From a virus, in the IMG/VR virus record IMGVR_UViG_3300037097_000033, positions 1-56,150 of that record: 56,150 nucleotides of DNA; one strand, written 5' to 3'. Shown here piece after piece: positions 1 to 8,410 of this stretch. Below the pieces are notes generated by a model, which saw nothing but the letters and a program-made list of their open reading frames with translations, was not told the origin of the DNA and did no database searches. Position 1 is the first letter of the stretch, and every line of letters begins with the position of its first letter. A program made the translations under genes and the position numbers.

Positions 1-84
1 CCCGTCGTAACGGGGCTGCCGGCTGAGGCGGTCGCCATCCTGGCCCGCAAGCCCGAGCGAGGGGAGCGCCGAGATGGGCGCTGA
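1..84 (+). CDS. C-terminal fragment of an unidentified protein
   Basis: An open frame enters from the left edge and ends at a TGA at 82-84. Only 27 residues are inside the window, rich in Ala, Arg and Glu. It overlaps the ATG at 74 of the next gene, the close packing seen throughout this block, which is the main reason to believe it. No domain can be named from so short a tail. Confidence 0.4.
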   Translation, partial: PVVTGLPAEAVAILARKPERGERRDGR

Positions 85-310
85 AGCGCTGCCACACCTC
101 CCGCGCGACGCCATCGTCGGCCCCCAAGCGGCCGTGCTCTGCGCCGTGCTGCGCGGAGCAACCACGGTCAGCAAAGTGGCCGAGCACTCCCACCTCAACC
201 GCTACCGGGCCTACGCCGTCCTGTGCCAACTGCGGGACCGGGGCCTCGTCGACTGGGAGACTAGCGCTAGTCGCGCTGGCCAGAAATCGGGCACCATCCA
301 TGCCCTCTAG
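74..310 (+). CDS. Small winged-helix DNA-binding protein
   Basis: A 78-residue protein whose central part (about 20-65) reads like a MarR/DprA-type winged helix: a helix with LCAVLRGATTVSKVAEHSHL, a recognition helix around NRYRAYAVLCQLRDRGLV, then a short wing. Such proteins bind DNA and often regulate or assist phage replication. It overlaps the fragment upstream and the HNH gene downstream (start at 300), suggesting one transcript. The exact role is unknown; the fold call is by pattern only. Confidence 0.5.
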   Translation: MGAEALPHLPRDAIVGPQAAVLCAVLRGATTVSKVAEHSHLNRYRAYAVLCQLRDRGLVDWETSASRAGQKSGTIHAL

Positions 311-605
311 CTCGTTGGAGCGACGCCGCGGCCTGAAGCCGGTCAGTGAGAAGCGGGCCGCGCTGGAAGACGACCTGAAGGCGTGGCGCACGGCCGTGCT
401 CAAGCGCGACCGCTACAACTGCCAGGCGCGGGCACTCCTGGGTACCCCGTGCGATGGGCGCCTGGAAGCGCACCATGTCACCCCTCGTAGTCGGGCGCCT
501 CAACTGCTGCTCGACATCGCCAACGGTTTGACGGTCTGCGCTTTCCATCACGATGTCATCGACCGTCACCCGGCCGAGGCCAAGGCGCTGGGGCTGCTTC
601 GATGA
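300..605 (+). CDS. HNH endonuclease domain protein
   Basis: A 101-residue HNH-type nuclease. Visible motifs are a basic N-terminus, Cys residues in YNCQARALLGTPCDG, the LEAHHVTPRSR segment carrying the HH of the beta-beta-alpha metal site, and NGLTVCAFHH where the Asn and final His complete the motif. HNH proteins nick or cut DNA; in phages they act in packaging, replication or as free-standing homing enzymes. Here it lies in the early block directly before a RecB-type nuclease (4-bp overlap at 602) and RecT, so a recombination or replication role is more likely than a packaging role. Confidence 0.8.
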   Translation: MPSSSLERRRGLKPVSEKRAALEDDLKAWRTAVLKRDRYNCQARALLGTPCDGRLEAHHVTPRSRAPQLLLDIANGLTVCAFHHDVIDRHPAEAKALGLLR

Positions 606-1552
606 CCCAGTGCGCTTACGTGGACCCGAGCAGCGCTCCATGCCTGTTTGACGACAAGGGCCACCGCCCGTACCAAGGTCAGAACCGCAAGGACCACTCC
701 CCGTCGATAACAACCGTCTCTGGAATGATCGACGACGGGAAGGCGAGCGCCTTCGGCTTCGCAGGCGCCGAGATCGCCGCAGTCACGGCCGTGCACGACG
801 GCTGGGGCAATCTCGTGGCCGAGCCTACTTGCCGCCGCAGTCACAAGCTCTGCGCCATCTGTGGTGAAGAGAACGACCAGCACGGCGAAGCCGACCACAA
901 GTTCCAGCTCGGTCTATGCCCAGCATGCTCGTGGATCAGGGGCGAGCACCAGCGCCGCTGGGACACCAAGGCTGCGCTGGGCACGCACTGCCATCACATG
1001 GCCGCCCAGTGGTGGGCCGGTGAGGACATCGTTGTCGACTCGGTGACTGGTCCGATCATGGACAGCCTTGAGCAATTCGTCCACGACCTCAAGCCCGAGA
1101 TCGAATTAGCCGAGTTCACCGTCCTACACGACACGCCAAAGCACCAGATGTACCGAGGCCAGGGCGACACGCTGGGCACTCTGCTCTGCCCGGTGTGCAA
1201 AAACGGTGAGCGCTGCAGCTGGATTTGGGACAACAAGACGGGCGACTATTACCCCAAGGAGCAGACGCTCCAGGTCGCCGCCCAACGCTACGCCGCCCAC
1301 CTGACCGACTGGTCCGACGGTACCGAGCGCATCGTTGGCCCGATGCCGAGAGTCGCCCACGCCGGCGTACTCCTGCTGTCTGCTCAGGGTTACCGCCTCG
1401 TCCCGCTCCCCGTCGACCAGACGGCTTTCAATAGCTTCTTGCGCTTACGCGACACGTGGGCGTGGCTCGCCAGCATGAGCGCTTGGGACAAGGCACACCC
1501 GTTGCCCGCCCCCACCCCGTTCTCACCATCTCTACAGGAGACAAGCAAATGA
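602..1552 (+). CDS. RecB/Cas4-like PD-(D/E)XK exonuclease with zinc-ribbon insertions
   Basis: A 316-residue protein matching the layout of phage RecB/Cas4-type exonucleases. It has an N-terminal SPSITTV segment (about 33-39), a GTHCHH motif (127-132, active-site His), Glu171, Asp189 in GQGDTLG, the core D-N-K at 210-212 followed by TG, and the LQVAAQRY motif (223-230, Gln and Tyr). The C-terminus [15 protein letters not shown] is also typical of the family. Two Cys clusters are inserted: C84-x2-C87 with C106-x2-C109, and [10 protein letters not shown] (196-205) between the active-site Asp and D-x-K. It overlaps recT by 4 bp (ATGA at 1549), which fits a nuclease/annealase pair. The zinc role of the Cys pairs is inferred. 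Confidence 0.75.
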   Translation: MTQCAYVDPSSAPCLFDDKGHRPYQGQNRKDHSPSITTVSGMIDDGKASAFGFAGAEIAAVTAVHDGWGNLVAEPTCRRSHKLCAICGEENDQHGEADHKFQLGLCPACSWIRGEHQRRWDTKAALGTHCHHMAAQWWAGEDIVVDSVTGPIMDSLEQFVHDLKPEIELAEFTVLHDTPKHQMYRGQGDTLGTLLCPVCKNGERCSWIWDNKTGDYYPKEQTLQVAAQRYAAHLTDWSDGTERIVGPMPRVAHAGVLLLSAQGYRLVPLPVDQTAFNSFLRLRDTWAWLASMSAWDKAHPLPAPTPFSPSLQETSK

Positions 1553-3645
1553 CCACCACGGATCTCGATGTCCGCCACAACGGCCTCGCTCTACCCACTG
1601 CCGCCGTTCTCAGCACAGAGCAGGTCGATCTAATCAAGCGCACCATCGCCAAGGGGACGACGGACGACGAGCTCGCCCTGTTCGTGGCGCAATGCAACCG
1701 CACCGGCCTCGACCCGTTCAACCGCCAGATTTATTGCCTCAAACGCTGGAACGCTAGAGAGCAGCGCGAGGAAATGAGCATCCAGACCTCGATCGACGGC
1801 TTTCGCTTGGTGGCCGAGCGTTCCGACGTTTACGCCGGCCAGGACGGCCCGTACTGGTGCGGGCCCGACGGCGTGTGGAAAGACGTGTGGCTGGCCGAGA
1901 GCGCGCCGGCGGCGGCCAAGGTCGTAGCGCTGAAAGAGCGGCCGAGCGGCGCGCTGGCCCACTTCACGGGCATTGCCCTTTATGGCGAGTACGTGCAGAC
2001 GGGCAAGAACAGCGAACCGAACTCGATGTGGCGCAAGATGCCCGCCAACCAGCTCGCCAAGTGCTTCTCGTCGGACACTGAAATTTTGACCGAAGACGGC
2101 TTTCGTCTCTTCTCCAAGGTTCAGCCCGCGTGCCGCATAATGCAGGTCACGCCCGACGGACTGGAACCCGTCGATGCTGAACCCTTTGCTCAGCCCTACA
2201 CCGGGGCCATGATCGCGTATGACTCGGACGATCTGAACTTCTGTGTCACGCCAAACCATGACATGGTGACTACTTACGGCAAGGTTGAGGCCGGCGGCAT
2301 GTACGCCACAAGTCGCCAGCGCAGCACGTGGTCAATCCCTCGGATCGTACCGGTTGACGTCAAGGAGGCACCGATACCCGACGCCCTAATCCGGCTCTCG
2401 GCTTGGGTCCTGGCGGACGGTTATGCCCGCAATGGGGGATGGGGCATATCGGTGAGCCGACCACGCAAGCTCGCATCCCTGCGAGCACTAAGCCTCGCCA
2501 TCAGCGAGGGAGTTCAGCACTCGCGAGGCGCCGAGGTCACCGTTGCTTCAGGCAGGACGATCCGGTCGAACTTCGATAAGGCGGTTTTCCAGTTCAGGCT
2601 CAATGACGCAGCGCTCGTTTGTGGCGCCAAAGACGTGGACACCGAACTGCTACTCACCCTGTCCTCTCGTCAGGCGCGCATCTTCGTCGACACCTGGGTC
2701 GAGGCCGATGGCAACGAAAACCGCAAGACAGGCGTGCGCCGTCTTTATACTTCCAACCCGCTACACATGGACGCGTTCGAACTGGCCGCAGTTATGGCTG
2801 GCTACGCGGTGAGCGGGCGAAGCGAACGCACATCGGACATCAGCACGAAGCCCAACGCGAGCGTCACCATTAGTGCCCGCGATGCCATCCCGGTCTTCCG
2901 CAGGAGTCCCAAGTTGGGACCGACGCTGGCACTGCAAGAGAATGGCGATGGCGTGGTGTGGTGCATCACCGTGCCGTCTGGCGTCATAGTGGTACGCCGC
3001 AATGGCTTCTCAATGCTCTGCGGGAACTGTGCCGAGGCCCTGGCACTGCGCAAGGCATTCCCCAACGACCTCAGCGGGCTCTACACCGCAGACGAGATGG
3101 GCCAAGCGGACAATGTCCCGGCCCGGGCACCGGCAGTCACGAGCACGCCGACGACGACCCCTGCGGCCACTACGACGAGGTCCAGCCCCATGGCGGCCAA
3201 GCCGGCGCCCGCCGTTCCCGTCGACGTGCCCACGGGCGAGATCGACCCCGACGAGCTCGCCAAGCGCCGAGGCTGGGGCAACGCGCAGGACGAGCGCAAC
3301 GCCCGCAAGGCCGCCCGGGACGTACTGACCTACCGCAAGGCCGATGGCCGCATCACCTCGGAAGCGGCGAACGCGGCATGGGGCGAGTACGGCGATCACC
3401 CGACATCCGACGAGCACGACGCCTGGGTGGCCAAGCACTTACCTGTGATCACCCCTGAGGTTGCCGAAGACCCTTTAGCCGCTGGTGCCGAGAGAACCCC
3501 GCCGGGCCCGTCACCATCTGTTCTGGCCGCCGGCGGGGCGAGCAAGCGCCCGTCACCGCTCGCCGCAGTGCGTGATGCCCGAGAGCAGCTTGCACGGACC
3601 GCCGCCGCTACCGAGGCCGCTGAGGCAGAAGGGTTGCCATTTTGA
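1549..3645 (+). CDS. recT: RecT/Bet single-strand annealing protein interrupted by an intein
   Basis: The protein is a phage recombination (Bet/RecT) annealase that pairs complementary ssDNA, using 3' overhangs made by the exonuclease encoded just upstream. Signature segments are [29 protein letters not shown] and, after splicing, MPANQLAK joined to [15 protein letters not shown] and [10 protein letters not shown]. Start at 1549 is chosen because AGGAG lies just upstream and ATGA overlaps the previous stop. The N-extein is 171 residues, the intein 322, and the spliced product about 376. The C-terminal part is a Pro/Ala/Thr-rich linker then a charged domain ([17 protein letters not shown]). 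An intein inside the most conserved annealase motif means activity depends on splicing. Confidence 0.9.
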   Translation: MTTTDLDVRHNGLALPTAAVLSTEQVDLIKRTIAKGTTDDELALFVAQCNRTGLDPFNRQIYCLKRWNAREQREEMSIQTSIDGFRLVAERSDVYAGQDGPYWCGPDGVWKDVWLAESAPAAAKVVALKERPSGALAHFTGIALYGEYVQTGKNSEPNSMWRKMPANQLAKCFSSDTEILTEDGFRLFSKVQPACRIMQVTPDGLEPVDAEPFAQPYTGAMIAYDSDDLNFCVTPNHDMVTTYGKVEAGGMYATSRQRSTWSIPRIVPVDVKEAPIPDALIRLSAWVLADGYARNGGWGISVSRPRKLASLRALSLAISEGVQHSRGAEVTVASGRTIRSNFDKAVFQFRLNDAALVCGAKDVDTELLLTLSSRQARIFVDTWVEADGNENRKTGVRRLYTSNPLHMDAFELAAVMAGYAVSGRSERTSDISTKPNASVTISARDAIPVFRRSPKLGPTLALQENGDGVVWCITVPSGVIVVRRNGFSMLCGNCAEALALRKAFPNDLSGLYTADEMGQADNVPARAPAVTSTPTTTPAATTTRSSPMAAKPAPAVPVDVPTGEIDPDELAKRRGWGNAQDERNARKAARDVLTYRKADGRITSEAANAAWGEYGDHPTSDEHDAWVAKHLPVITPEVAEDPLAAGAERTPPGPSPSVLAAGGASKRPSPLAAVRDAREQLARTAAATEAAEAEGLPF
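2062..3027 (+). mobile_element. Intein with LAGLIDADG homing endonuclease, in RecT
   Basis: A 322-residue in-frame intein. It starts with Cys ([14 protein letters not shown], block A), has TPNHDM at about 63-68 (block B), two LAGLIDADG-like motifs, [11 protein letters not shown] (111-121) and [11 protein letters not shown] (208-218), and ends WCITVPSGV...[10 protein letters not shown] before the +1 Cys of the C-extein. The penultimate residue is Gly rather than the usual His, a known but uncommon variant that may slow Asn cyclisation. Both LAGLIDADG acidic residues are present, so the endonuclease looks intact and the element may still home into intein-free recT alleles. Confidence 0.9.
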
Positions 3646-3970
3646 CCTACACCAAACTCACCGAAGAGGGACGGCAGAGCGTCCGGAGCATTATCGACAA
3701 ACTCACGACCGTGGGCGAGGCGATAGGTGGTTGGCAAAGCAAGATGAACGCACGACAATCGGGTGTCGATCTCTACATCCACTTCGACAACAAGGTCGAC
3801 GTGATGACCACGACCGTCCAGTTTGCCAACCAATTAGAGCAAGCGCCGAGCCTGCTCGTGGACGCGTGCCAGCGGCTCTTGGACGCCGACGCCGCCGTGG
3901 CACATCTCGGCCAGCTTCTTAGGACCACTCTCGACCTTGGACTCACACCTATCGCCGCTGAGGCAGAAGG
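3616..3970 (+). repeat. Pair of 17-bp direct repeats at two gene ends
   Basis: The sequence GCCGCTGAGGCAGAAGG occurs at 3616-3632 (end of recT) and again at 3954-3970 (end of the next gene), 338 bp apart and in the same codon phase. It encodes AAEAEG in both. It could mark a past duplication of a gene end or a recombination joint. Confidence 0.7.
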
Positions 3971-3980
3971 ACTGCTCTAG
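3642..3980 (+). CDS. Hypothetical protein downstream of RecT
   Basis: A 112-residue acidic, mainly helical protein with no motif I recognise. The TTG start at 3642 overlaps the recT stop (TTGA), and the next gene begins one base after its stop, so it belongs to the same transcript. Its last codons (AAEAEGLL) repeat those of RecT (AAEAEGLPF) at the DNA level: a 17-bp identical stretch lies at 3616-3632 and 3954-3970. The TTG start is inferred from the overlap; an ATG start further in cannot be excluded. Confidence 0.6.
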   Translation: MTYTKLTEEGRQSVRSIIDKLTTVGEAIGGWQSKMNARQSGVDLYIHFDNKVDVMTTTVQFANQLEQAPSLLVDACQRLLDADAAVAHLGQLLRTTLDLGLTPIAAEAEGLL

Positions 3981-4325
3981 ATGACGGAAGAAACCGATCT
4001 GCTGACCGAAGAGGAGACCGCCGAGTTTCGCTCCACCACTGGCGTCCCGCTTTACGAGACGGCCCATCCGGTAAAAGAACTACACCTCATTTTCGTCACC
4101 CGCGCCGTCGCGACGATCGAGGCGTTGCGCCAGGAGTTGGACGACGCCCGCCGAGTCCTCGTCTTTGCTGATGGGCTGACGGTAGCGGAGACTGGCAGAT
4201 GCCTAGCCGACCCGTACGCGGCAGACTACGAGCCGGCGCACCGAGCGCTCCGGGGGGCGGGCTGCGGCCCCGTCGGCGTCACAGATGCTGGCCCTGGCCA
4301 TCTACCTGGCGAGAAGGCGAGGTAA
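3981..4325 (+). CDS. Hypothetical early protein
   Basis: A 114-residue acidic protein. The first 75 residues look helical (ELHLIFVTRAVATIEALRQELDDAR, partly coiled-coil in pattern); the rest is Gly/Pro-rich. The ATG follows the previous stop directly. No family is recognised. Position between recT and nuclease/helicase genes suggests an accessory replication role, which is inference. Confidence 0.55.
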   Translation: MTEETDLLTEEETAEFRSTTGVPLYETAHPVKELHLIFVTRAVATIEALRQELDDARRVLVFADGLTVAETGRCLADPYAADYEPAHRALRGAGCGPVGVTDAGPGHLPGEKAR

Positions 4326-4328
4326 GGC

Positions 4329-4574
4329 ATGAGCAAGGGCGACTCTGTAGAGGTCTGGGTTGACACGGGCGAGCCCACCTGCCGACGTTTCGAGGTGCTG
4401 GCCGACGCTAACGGCCGGTCAGTGGAAGTCAAGACCGCCCGCAACATGATCGAGGTGGCCGTAGTCGGCCGGACTGGCAAAGAGGTCAAGGTCGACCGCT
4501 TCCTCGCTGCCAGGGTGGTGGCGCTGATCGAGCACAAGACGGAGCCTGACGCCGTACAAGGGGCCTTGCTGTGA
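4329..4574 (+). CDS. Hypothetical small beta-rich protein
   Basis: An 81-residue protein with alternating hydrophobic residues (SVEVWVDTG, RRFEVLADA, IEVAVVGRTG) that suggest a small beta-sheet domain, then a short helix. A GGCATGAG start follows the previous gene by three bases and its stop overlaps the GTG of the nuclease gene (GTGA). It may partner its neighbours; no function is visible. Confidence 0.55.
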   Translation: MSKGDSVEVWVDTGEPTCRRFEVLADANGRSVEVKTARNMIEVAVVGRTGKEVKVDRFLAARVVALIEHKTEPDAVQGALL

Positions 4575-4945
4575 CCCCTAATCCGACGATGCCCCGGGTG
4601 CTGCCGACGCCCCGCAAGCCCCGCCCGCTGCCGATGAGCGAGACGCAACTGAAAAAGGCCGTCATCGACCGGGCCCACGATCTGGGCTGGAAAATAGCGC
4701 ACTTCCTCCCCGCCATGATGGGCGACCGCTGGTACACCGCCGTGCAGGCGGACGGCAAAGGCTGGCCCGATCTGGTGCTCGTTCGGAATGACCAGCTGCT
4801 CTGCATCGAACTGAAGAGTGAGCGCGGCAAGCCCACGCCCGAGCAGTTGCAATGGGCCGAGTGGCTCATGGGCGCCGGTGTCCACTGGGAGTGCTGGTCG
4901 CCTACGACTTGGCGGGATGGCACAATCGAAAGCCGACTTCGTTGA
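4571..4945 (+). CDS. VRR-NUC family PD-(D/E)XK nuclease
   Basis: A 124-residue stand-alone nuclease of the VRR-NUC type. The core is GKGWPDLVLV (Asp of the PD motif) followed by LLCIELKSERGKPTPEQLQW, giving E-L-K as the D/E-x-K motif plus the family's Gln-containing helix. N-terminal MSETQLKKAVIDRAHDLGW is also typical. VRR-NUC domains act on branched or structured DNA and are common next to phage helicases; the SNF2-like helicase lies one gene downstream. Start is a GTG overlapping the preceding stop. Confidence 0.85.
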   Translation: MTPNPTMPRVLPTPRKPRPLPMSETQLKKAVIDRAHDLGWKIAHFLPAMMGDRWYTAVQADGKGWPDLVLVRNDQLLCIELKSERGKPTPEQLQWAEWLMGAGVHWECWSPTTWRDGTIESRLR

Positions 4946-5304
4946 ACGCCCAAGCAACGCTCTTCGATGCCGGCCTCCCGTCGCCCGACGTCCCGCTCGT
5001 CCAGGTGGCGCGTCACGCCCCCCGCACGAGCATCGACGCCGCCCGCCTGGCTTTGCCCAAGAGCGGCACGGCACGCTACAAGGTGCTGGCAGCCATCGCC
5101 AACGCCCCGGACGGCATGACTGACCACCAAGTGGTCGCCAAGACGCTGCGGCCGATCAACATCGTCAATCCGAGACGGGGCGAGCTCGTCGACCTCGGGT
5201 GGATCGTCGATGGCGGCGAGCGGCGCGACTGGAACGGCCACGTCGGCATCGTGTGGGTGCTCACTAGTGACGGTAAGCGGGAGTGGGCCAGGAGGGCGGC
5301 ATGA
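4942..5304 (+). CDS. Winged-helix protein between nuclease and helicase
   Basis: A TTG at 4942, overlapping the nuclease stop (TTGA), gives a 120-residue protein; a longer frame upstream exists but would run through the nuclease gene. Residues around KSGTARYKVLAAIANAPDGMTDHQVV, read with TLRPINIVNPRRGELVDLGWI, form a helix-turn-helix with a wing, and the end GIVWVLTSDGKREW completes it. Similar small proteins lie between phage VRR-NUC and helicase genes. DNA binding is inferred from the fold. Confidence 0.65.
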   Translation: MNAQATLFDAGLPSPDVPLVQVARHAPRTSIDAARLALPKSGTARYKVLAAIANAPDGMTDHQVVAKTLRPINIVNPRRGELVDLGWIVDGGERRDWNGHVGIVWVLTSDGKREWARRAA

Positions 5305-6599
5305 TGGCGCTCGCCTATGCCGACTTTATCGAGATGAAGCGAAGGCGGCATGGCGACGTAGGCCGAGACATCGACCCCGACGAACTCCACCCGTCGATGT
5401 TCGGCTTTCAGCGGGCTATAACGGCGTGGGCTTGCCGGAAGGGCCGGGCCGCCGTGTTCGCTGACTGCGGGCTCGGCAAGAGCCGCATCCAGTTGGAATG
5501 GGCAAGGATGGTCGGTACCCGGTCCCTGATCGTCGCCCCGCTATCCGTAGCCCGCCAGACGGTCCGAGAAGCGCACGCCATCGGCATCGACCTCCATTAC
5601 GTGCGCAACGGCTTGGACGCCGATAGCGACGGCTTGTGGATCACGAACTACGAGATGATCGAACGTTTCGACCCGGCCATGTTCGACGCCGTGGTCATCG
5701 ACGAATCGAGCATCCTCAAGAACGTCGAGGGCAAAACTCGGAGGCTGCTAACGGAGATGTTCGCCGAGACGCCACTACGGCTGGCCTGCACGGCCACACC
5801 GGCGCCCAACGACGTGGCGGAACTGACCAACCATGCCGAGTTCCTGGGAGTCATGCCCCGCAATGAAATGCTCGCCGCCTACTTCGTCCACGACGATGAG
5901 GGCTGGCGATTGAAGGGCCACGCCCAAGATCCCATGTACAAATGGATGGCCACGTGGGGTGTCGCTTTGCGGCGCCCATCGGACCTCGGCTATTCGGACG
6001 AGGGCTACAACCTGCCGCCGCTGTCGATCATCCCTGAAATAGTGCAGGCCGACATCGAGGCCGAGGGCCAGCTGTTCGCCACGGAACTGGGCGGGATCGG
6101 TGGCCGCTCAAAGGTGCGCAAGGCCACGATGAGCAAGCGGGTACAGCGAGCCGTCGACCTGGCACGGGGCGACGAGCAGTGGATCGTCTGGTGTGGGCTG
6201 AACGACGAAGCCGACGCCTGCGCCAAGGCGATAGACGGAGCGGTGAACGTTGAGGGTTCATGGGCGCCAGAGCGTAAGGCGGCAGCGCTCGAAGCGTTCC
6301 AGGACGGCACGGTTAGAGTTCTGGTGACCAAGGTGACCATCGCGGGATTCGGGATGAACTTCCAGAACTGCCACCAGATGGCGTTCGTCGGACTGGGCGA
6401 CAGCTACGAGCAGTATTACCAGGCCATCCGGCGCTGCTACCGGTTCGGGCAAACGAGGCCCGTCGAAGCGCACGTCGTCCTGTCCACGCTCGAATCTCAG
6501 ATCGCCATAAACGTGCAGCGTAAGGAAGCCACCGCCCTGGCGGTGACCGATCGCCTTGTGGCGCACGTCCGCCAGCACTTCGAAGGAGCGACCGCATGA
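5301..6599 (+). CDS. SNF2-like DEAD/DEAH-box helicase
   Basis: A 432-residue superfamily 2 ATPase. Walker A is FADCGLGKSR (about 53-62), motif II is VVIDESS (132-138), motif III is CTATPAPND (163-171), and motif VI is YYQAIRRCYRFGQTRP near 380, the Q-x-x-R-x-x-R pattern of the SNF2 group. It likely moves on or remodels DNA during replication. Start at 5301 is chosen because GGAGGG precedes it and ATGA overlaps the upstream stop. It forms a tight unit with the methyltransferase gene (4-bp overlap). Confidence 0.9.
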   Translation: MMALAYADFIEMKRRRHGDVGRDIDPDELHPSMFGFQRAITAWACRKGRAAVFADCGLGKSRIQLEWARMVGTRSLIVAPLSVARQTVREAHAIGIDLHYVRNGLDADSDGLWITNYEMIERFDPAMFDAVVIDESSILKNVEGKTRRLLTEMFAETPLRLACTATPAPNDVAELTNHAEFLGVMPRNEMLAAYFVHDDEGWRLKGHAQDPMYKWMATWGVALRRPSDLGYSDEGYNLPPLSIIPEIVQADIEAEGQLFATELGGIGGRSKVRKATMSKRVQRAVDLARGDEQWIVWCGLNDEADACAKAIDGAVNVEGSWAPERKAAALEAFQDGTVRVLVTKVTIAGFGMNFQNCHQMAFVGLGDSYEQYYQAIRRCYRFGQTRPVEAHVVLSTLESQIAINVQRKEATALAVTDRLVAHVRQHFEGATA

Positions 6600-7498
6600 C
6601 AATGACCAGCACGCCATACGTGACCGATGAGGCCTACGGCGACAGGTGGACCCTCCTGCTGGGCGACTCGTGCGAGCGCTTGGCCGAGGTTGAAACCGAG
6701 TCGATCGACCTGTCCGTCTGCTCGCCGCCCTTCGCCAGCCTCTACACGTACAGCCCAAGCGAGCGGGACCTCGGCAATTCGTCCAGCCGGGACGAGTTCT
6801 TCACGCATTACCGGTTCATCATTGATGAGCAGCTACGGGTGACTAAGCCGGGGCGGCTGGCGTGCATCCACGTGCAGCAGCTGACCACGACGAAGGTCAC
6901 TCAAGGCGTGATCGGGCTGACCGACTTCCGGGGCCAGGTCATCCGGGCCTTTCAAGACGCCGGCTGGATATTTCACGGCGAGTGCACGGTAGACAAGGAC
7001 CCGCAAGCCCAAGCCATTCGCACCCACTCGATCGGGCTGTTGTTCGCCACCCTCAAGCGAGACTCGATCATGAACCGGCCGGCACTGGCCGACTACGTAT
7101 TGCTGTTCCGTAAGCCCGGGGACAACGCCGTGCCCGTCATCCCCGACGTGAGCAACGACGAATGGATCGAGTGGGCCCGCCCGATATGGACCGGGATCAA
7201 GGAGTCGAACACGCTCAACGTGGCCGAGGCTCGGGACGACCCCGACGAGCGCCATATCTGCGCTCTCCAACTCGATCTCATCGAGCGCTGTGTGCGGCTG
7301 TGGTCGAACCCTGGCGATCTGATCCTGTCACCATTCGGAGGCATCGGCTCTGAGGGCTATGTGGCCGTCAAGCAAGGACGGCGCTACGTGGGGATCGAAC
7401 TGAAGCCGAGTTATTGGGCCACGGCGTGCGACAACCTGCGTAAAGCCGAGTACGAAGCGGCGCTGCCCACGCTGTTCGACGGCGACGAAGCCCGATGA
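6596..7498 (+). CDS. DNA methyltransferase, N4-cytosine/N6-adenine type
   Basis: A 300-residue S-adenosylmethionine-dependent DNA methylase. The catalytic motif IV is SPPF (43-46), typical of beta-class N4-cytosine or N6-adenine enzymes; the SAM-binding region LILSPFGGIGSEGYVAVKQGRRYVG is near the C-terminus, so the motif order is IV first and I last (beta class). No matching restriction gene is adjacent, so protection of phage DNA from host restriction, or regulation, is more likely than a full restriction system. Start overlaps the helicase stop; a second ATG six bases in is possible. Confidence 0.9.
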   Translation: MTMTSTPYVTDEAYGDRWTLLLGDSCERLAEVETESIDLSVCSPPFASLYTYSPSERDLGNSSSRDEFFTHYRFIIDEQLRVTKPGRLACIHVQQLTTTKVTQGVIGLTDFRGQVIRAFQDAGWIFHGECTVDKDPQAQAIRTHSIGLLFATLKRDSIMNRPALADYVLLFRKPGDNAVPVIPDVSNDEWIEWARPIWTGIKESNTLNVAEARDDPDERHICALQLDLIERCVRLWSNPGDLILSPFGGIGSEGYVAVKQGRRYVGIELKPSYWATACDNLRKAEYEAALPTLFDGDEAR

Positions 7499-7632
7499 CC
7501 ACCGGACCCGTAGAGAAGGACGGCTGGACCTACATCGACGGCCTACCGGTCTGCGAGGTGTGCCACCAAGAGCTCGACTGCGCCTGCGGGATTTGCTGGG
7601 AATGCCACAGCAAGGGAGTCCCGGGAGCATGA
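7495..7632 (+). CDS. Cys-rich 45-residue zinc-binding peptide
   Basis: A short gene beginning at ATG 7495 (overlapping the methylase stop) and ending at TGA 7630-7632. It contains CEVCHQELDCACGICWECH, six Cys in closely spaced pairs, which suggests a small zinc knuckle. Its stop overlaps the next ATG (7629). The 4-bp overlaps on both sides are the main support for expression. Confidence 0.6.
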   Translation: MTTGPVEKDGWTYIDGLPVCEVCHQELDCACGICWECHSKGVPGA

Positions 7633-8210
7633 GCCACCCCGCCGTCCACACCCACCAGAGCAACGAGCCCATCGCGCTCGACCGTCCCTGCACCTGTAAG
7701 CGGCCCCACTGCGGAGAGCCGGCCATCGGCGTTGCTGCGGCTGGCAGCTACGTTGACGCGGCTTACTGCCAGCTTCACGCTGAGGCCAACAAACGGCTCC
7801 GAAGCAGAGGCGAACGTCAAACGACTGAACAACGGCCGCGTACTGTACGGGGAGCGGTACTGATGGGCAACCCCAAGACCAACGCCCGCAAGCGCACCGA
7901 GTTCCGCCGCTACCTGGAAAGCCTCGGCTACAGCCCTGCTGAGGTCGAAAGAGCGGTTGCGTCACGAGAAGAGCGCCGGGCCGCCAAAGCCCGCCAGGCC
8001 GACCAGGAGGCGGCACTGGAGCAAGCACGCAAGCCCAAGTCCCCGGCGCAAGAGTGGGAGCACCTCGACGACACGGGCTACCGGCCCGCCCAGGTCGACT
8101 CCGTCCTAACCGGAGTGGCCCGGGCTACCGGCCAGACAGCAGCCGCAGTGAAGCGGCGCAGCACTATGACGAGTGCCCAATATTACCGATGGAAAGGGAA
8201 CAATGGCTGA
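7629..8210 (+). CDS. Hypothetical basic protein with N-terminal Cys/His motif
   Basis: A 193-residue protein from ATG 7629. The N-terminus has CTCKRPHCGEPAI and, after a gap, YCQLHAEAN, a probable zinc site. The centre (about 80-150) is highly charged and helical (ERAVASREERRAAKARQADQ), likely coiled-coil. An internal ATG at 7863 could give a shorter product. Basic composition would fit nucleic-acid binding, but no family is recognised. Confidence 0.55.
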   Translation: MSHPAVHTHQSNEPIALDRPCTCKRPHCGEPAIGVAAAGSYVDAAYCQLHAEANKRLRSRGERQTTEQRPRTVRGAVLMGNPKTNARKRTEFRRYLESLGYSPAEVERAVASREERRAAKARQADQEAALEQARKPKSPAQEWEHLDDTGYRPAQVDSVLTGVARATGQTAAAVKRRSTMTSAQYYRWKGNNG

Positions 8211-8400
8211 GCCCATTAGGCCACAGTGGAACGGCTACCGGCCGATCGTTGGGGACCGCATGCCTGCCACGCCAGAGGAGCAAGACTTGTACGCCGAGTG
8301 TGACGAGCGGTACCGGACTGCCTTCTACGGGCGCAAGCGCCAGGTCGAACCGAGTTTGCCCCTACCCTCAAACGACGACGACGACGAGCAGCTGTCCTGA
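8203..8400 (+). CDS. Hypothetical 65-residue acidic-tailed protein
   Basis: A short gene whose ATG at 8203 overlaps the end of the previous gene. It ends in an acidic stretch (NDDDDEQ). It sits directly before the replication initiator, within the same transcript. No motif is recognised. Confidence 0.55.
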   Translation: MAEPIRPQWNGYRPIVGDRMPATPEEQDLYAECDERYRTAFYGRKRQVEPSLPLPSNDDDDEQLS

Positions 8401-8410
8401 GGTGGGCTGG

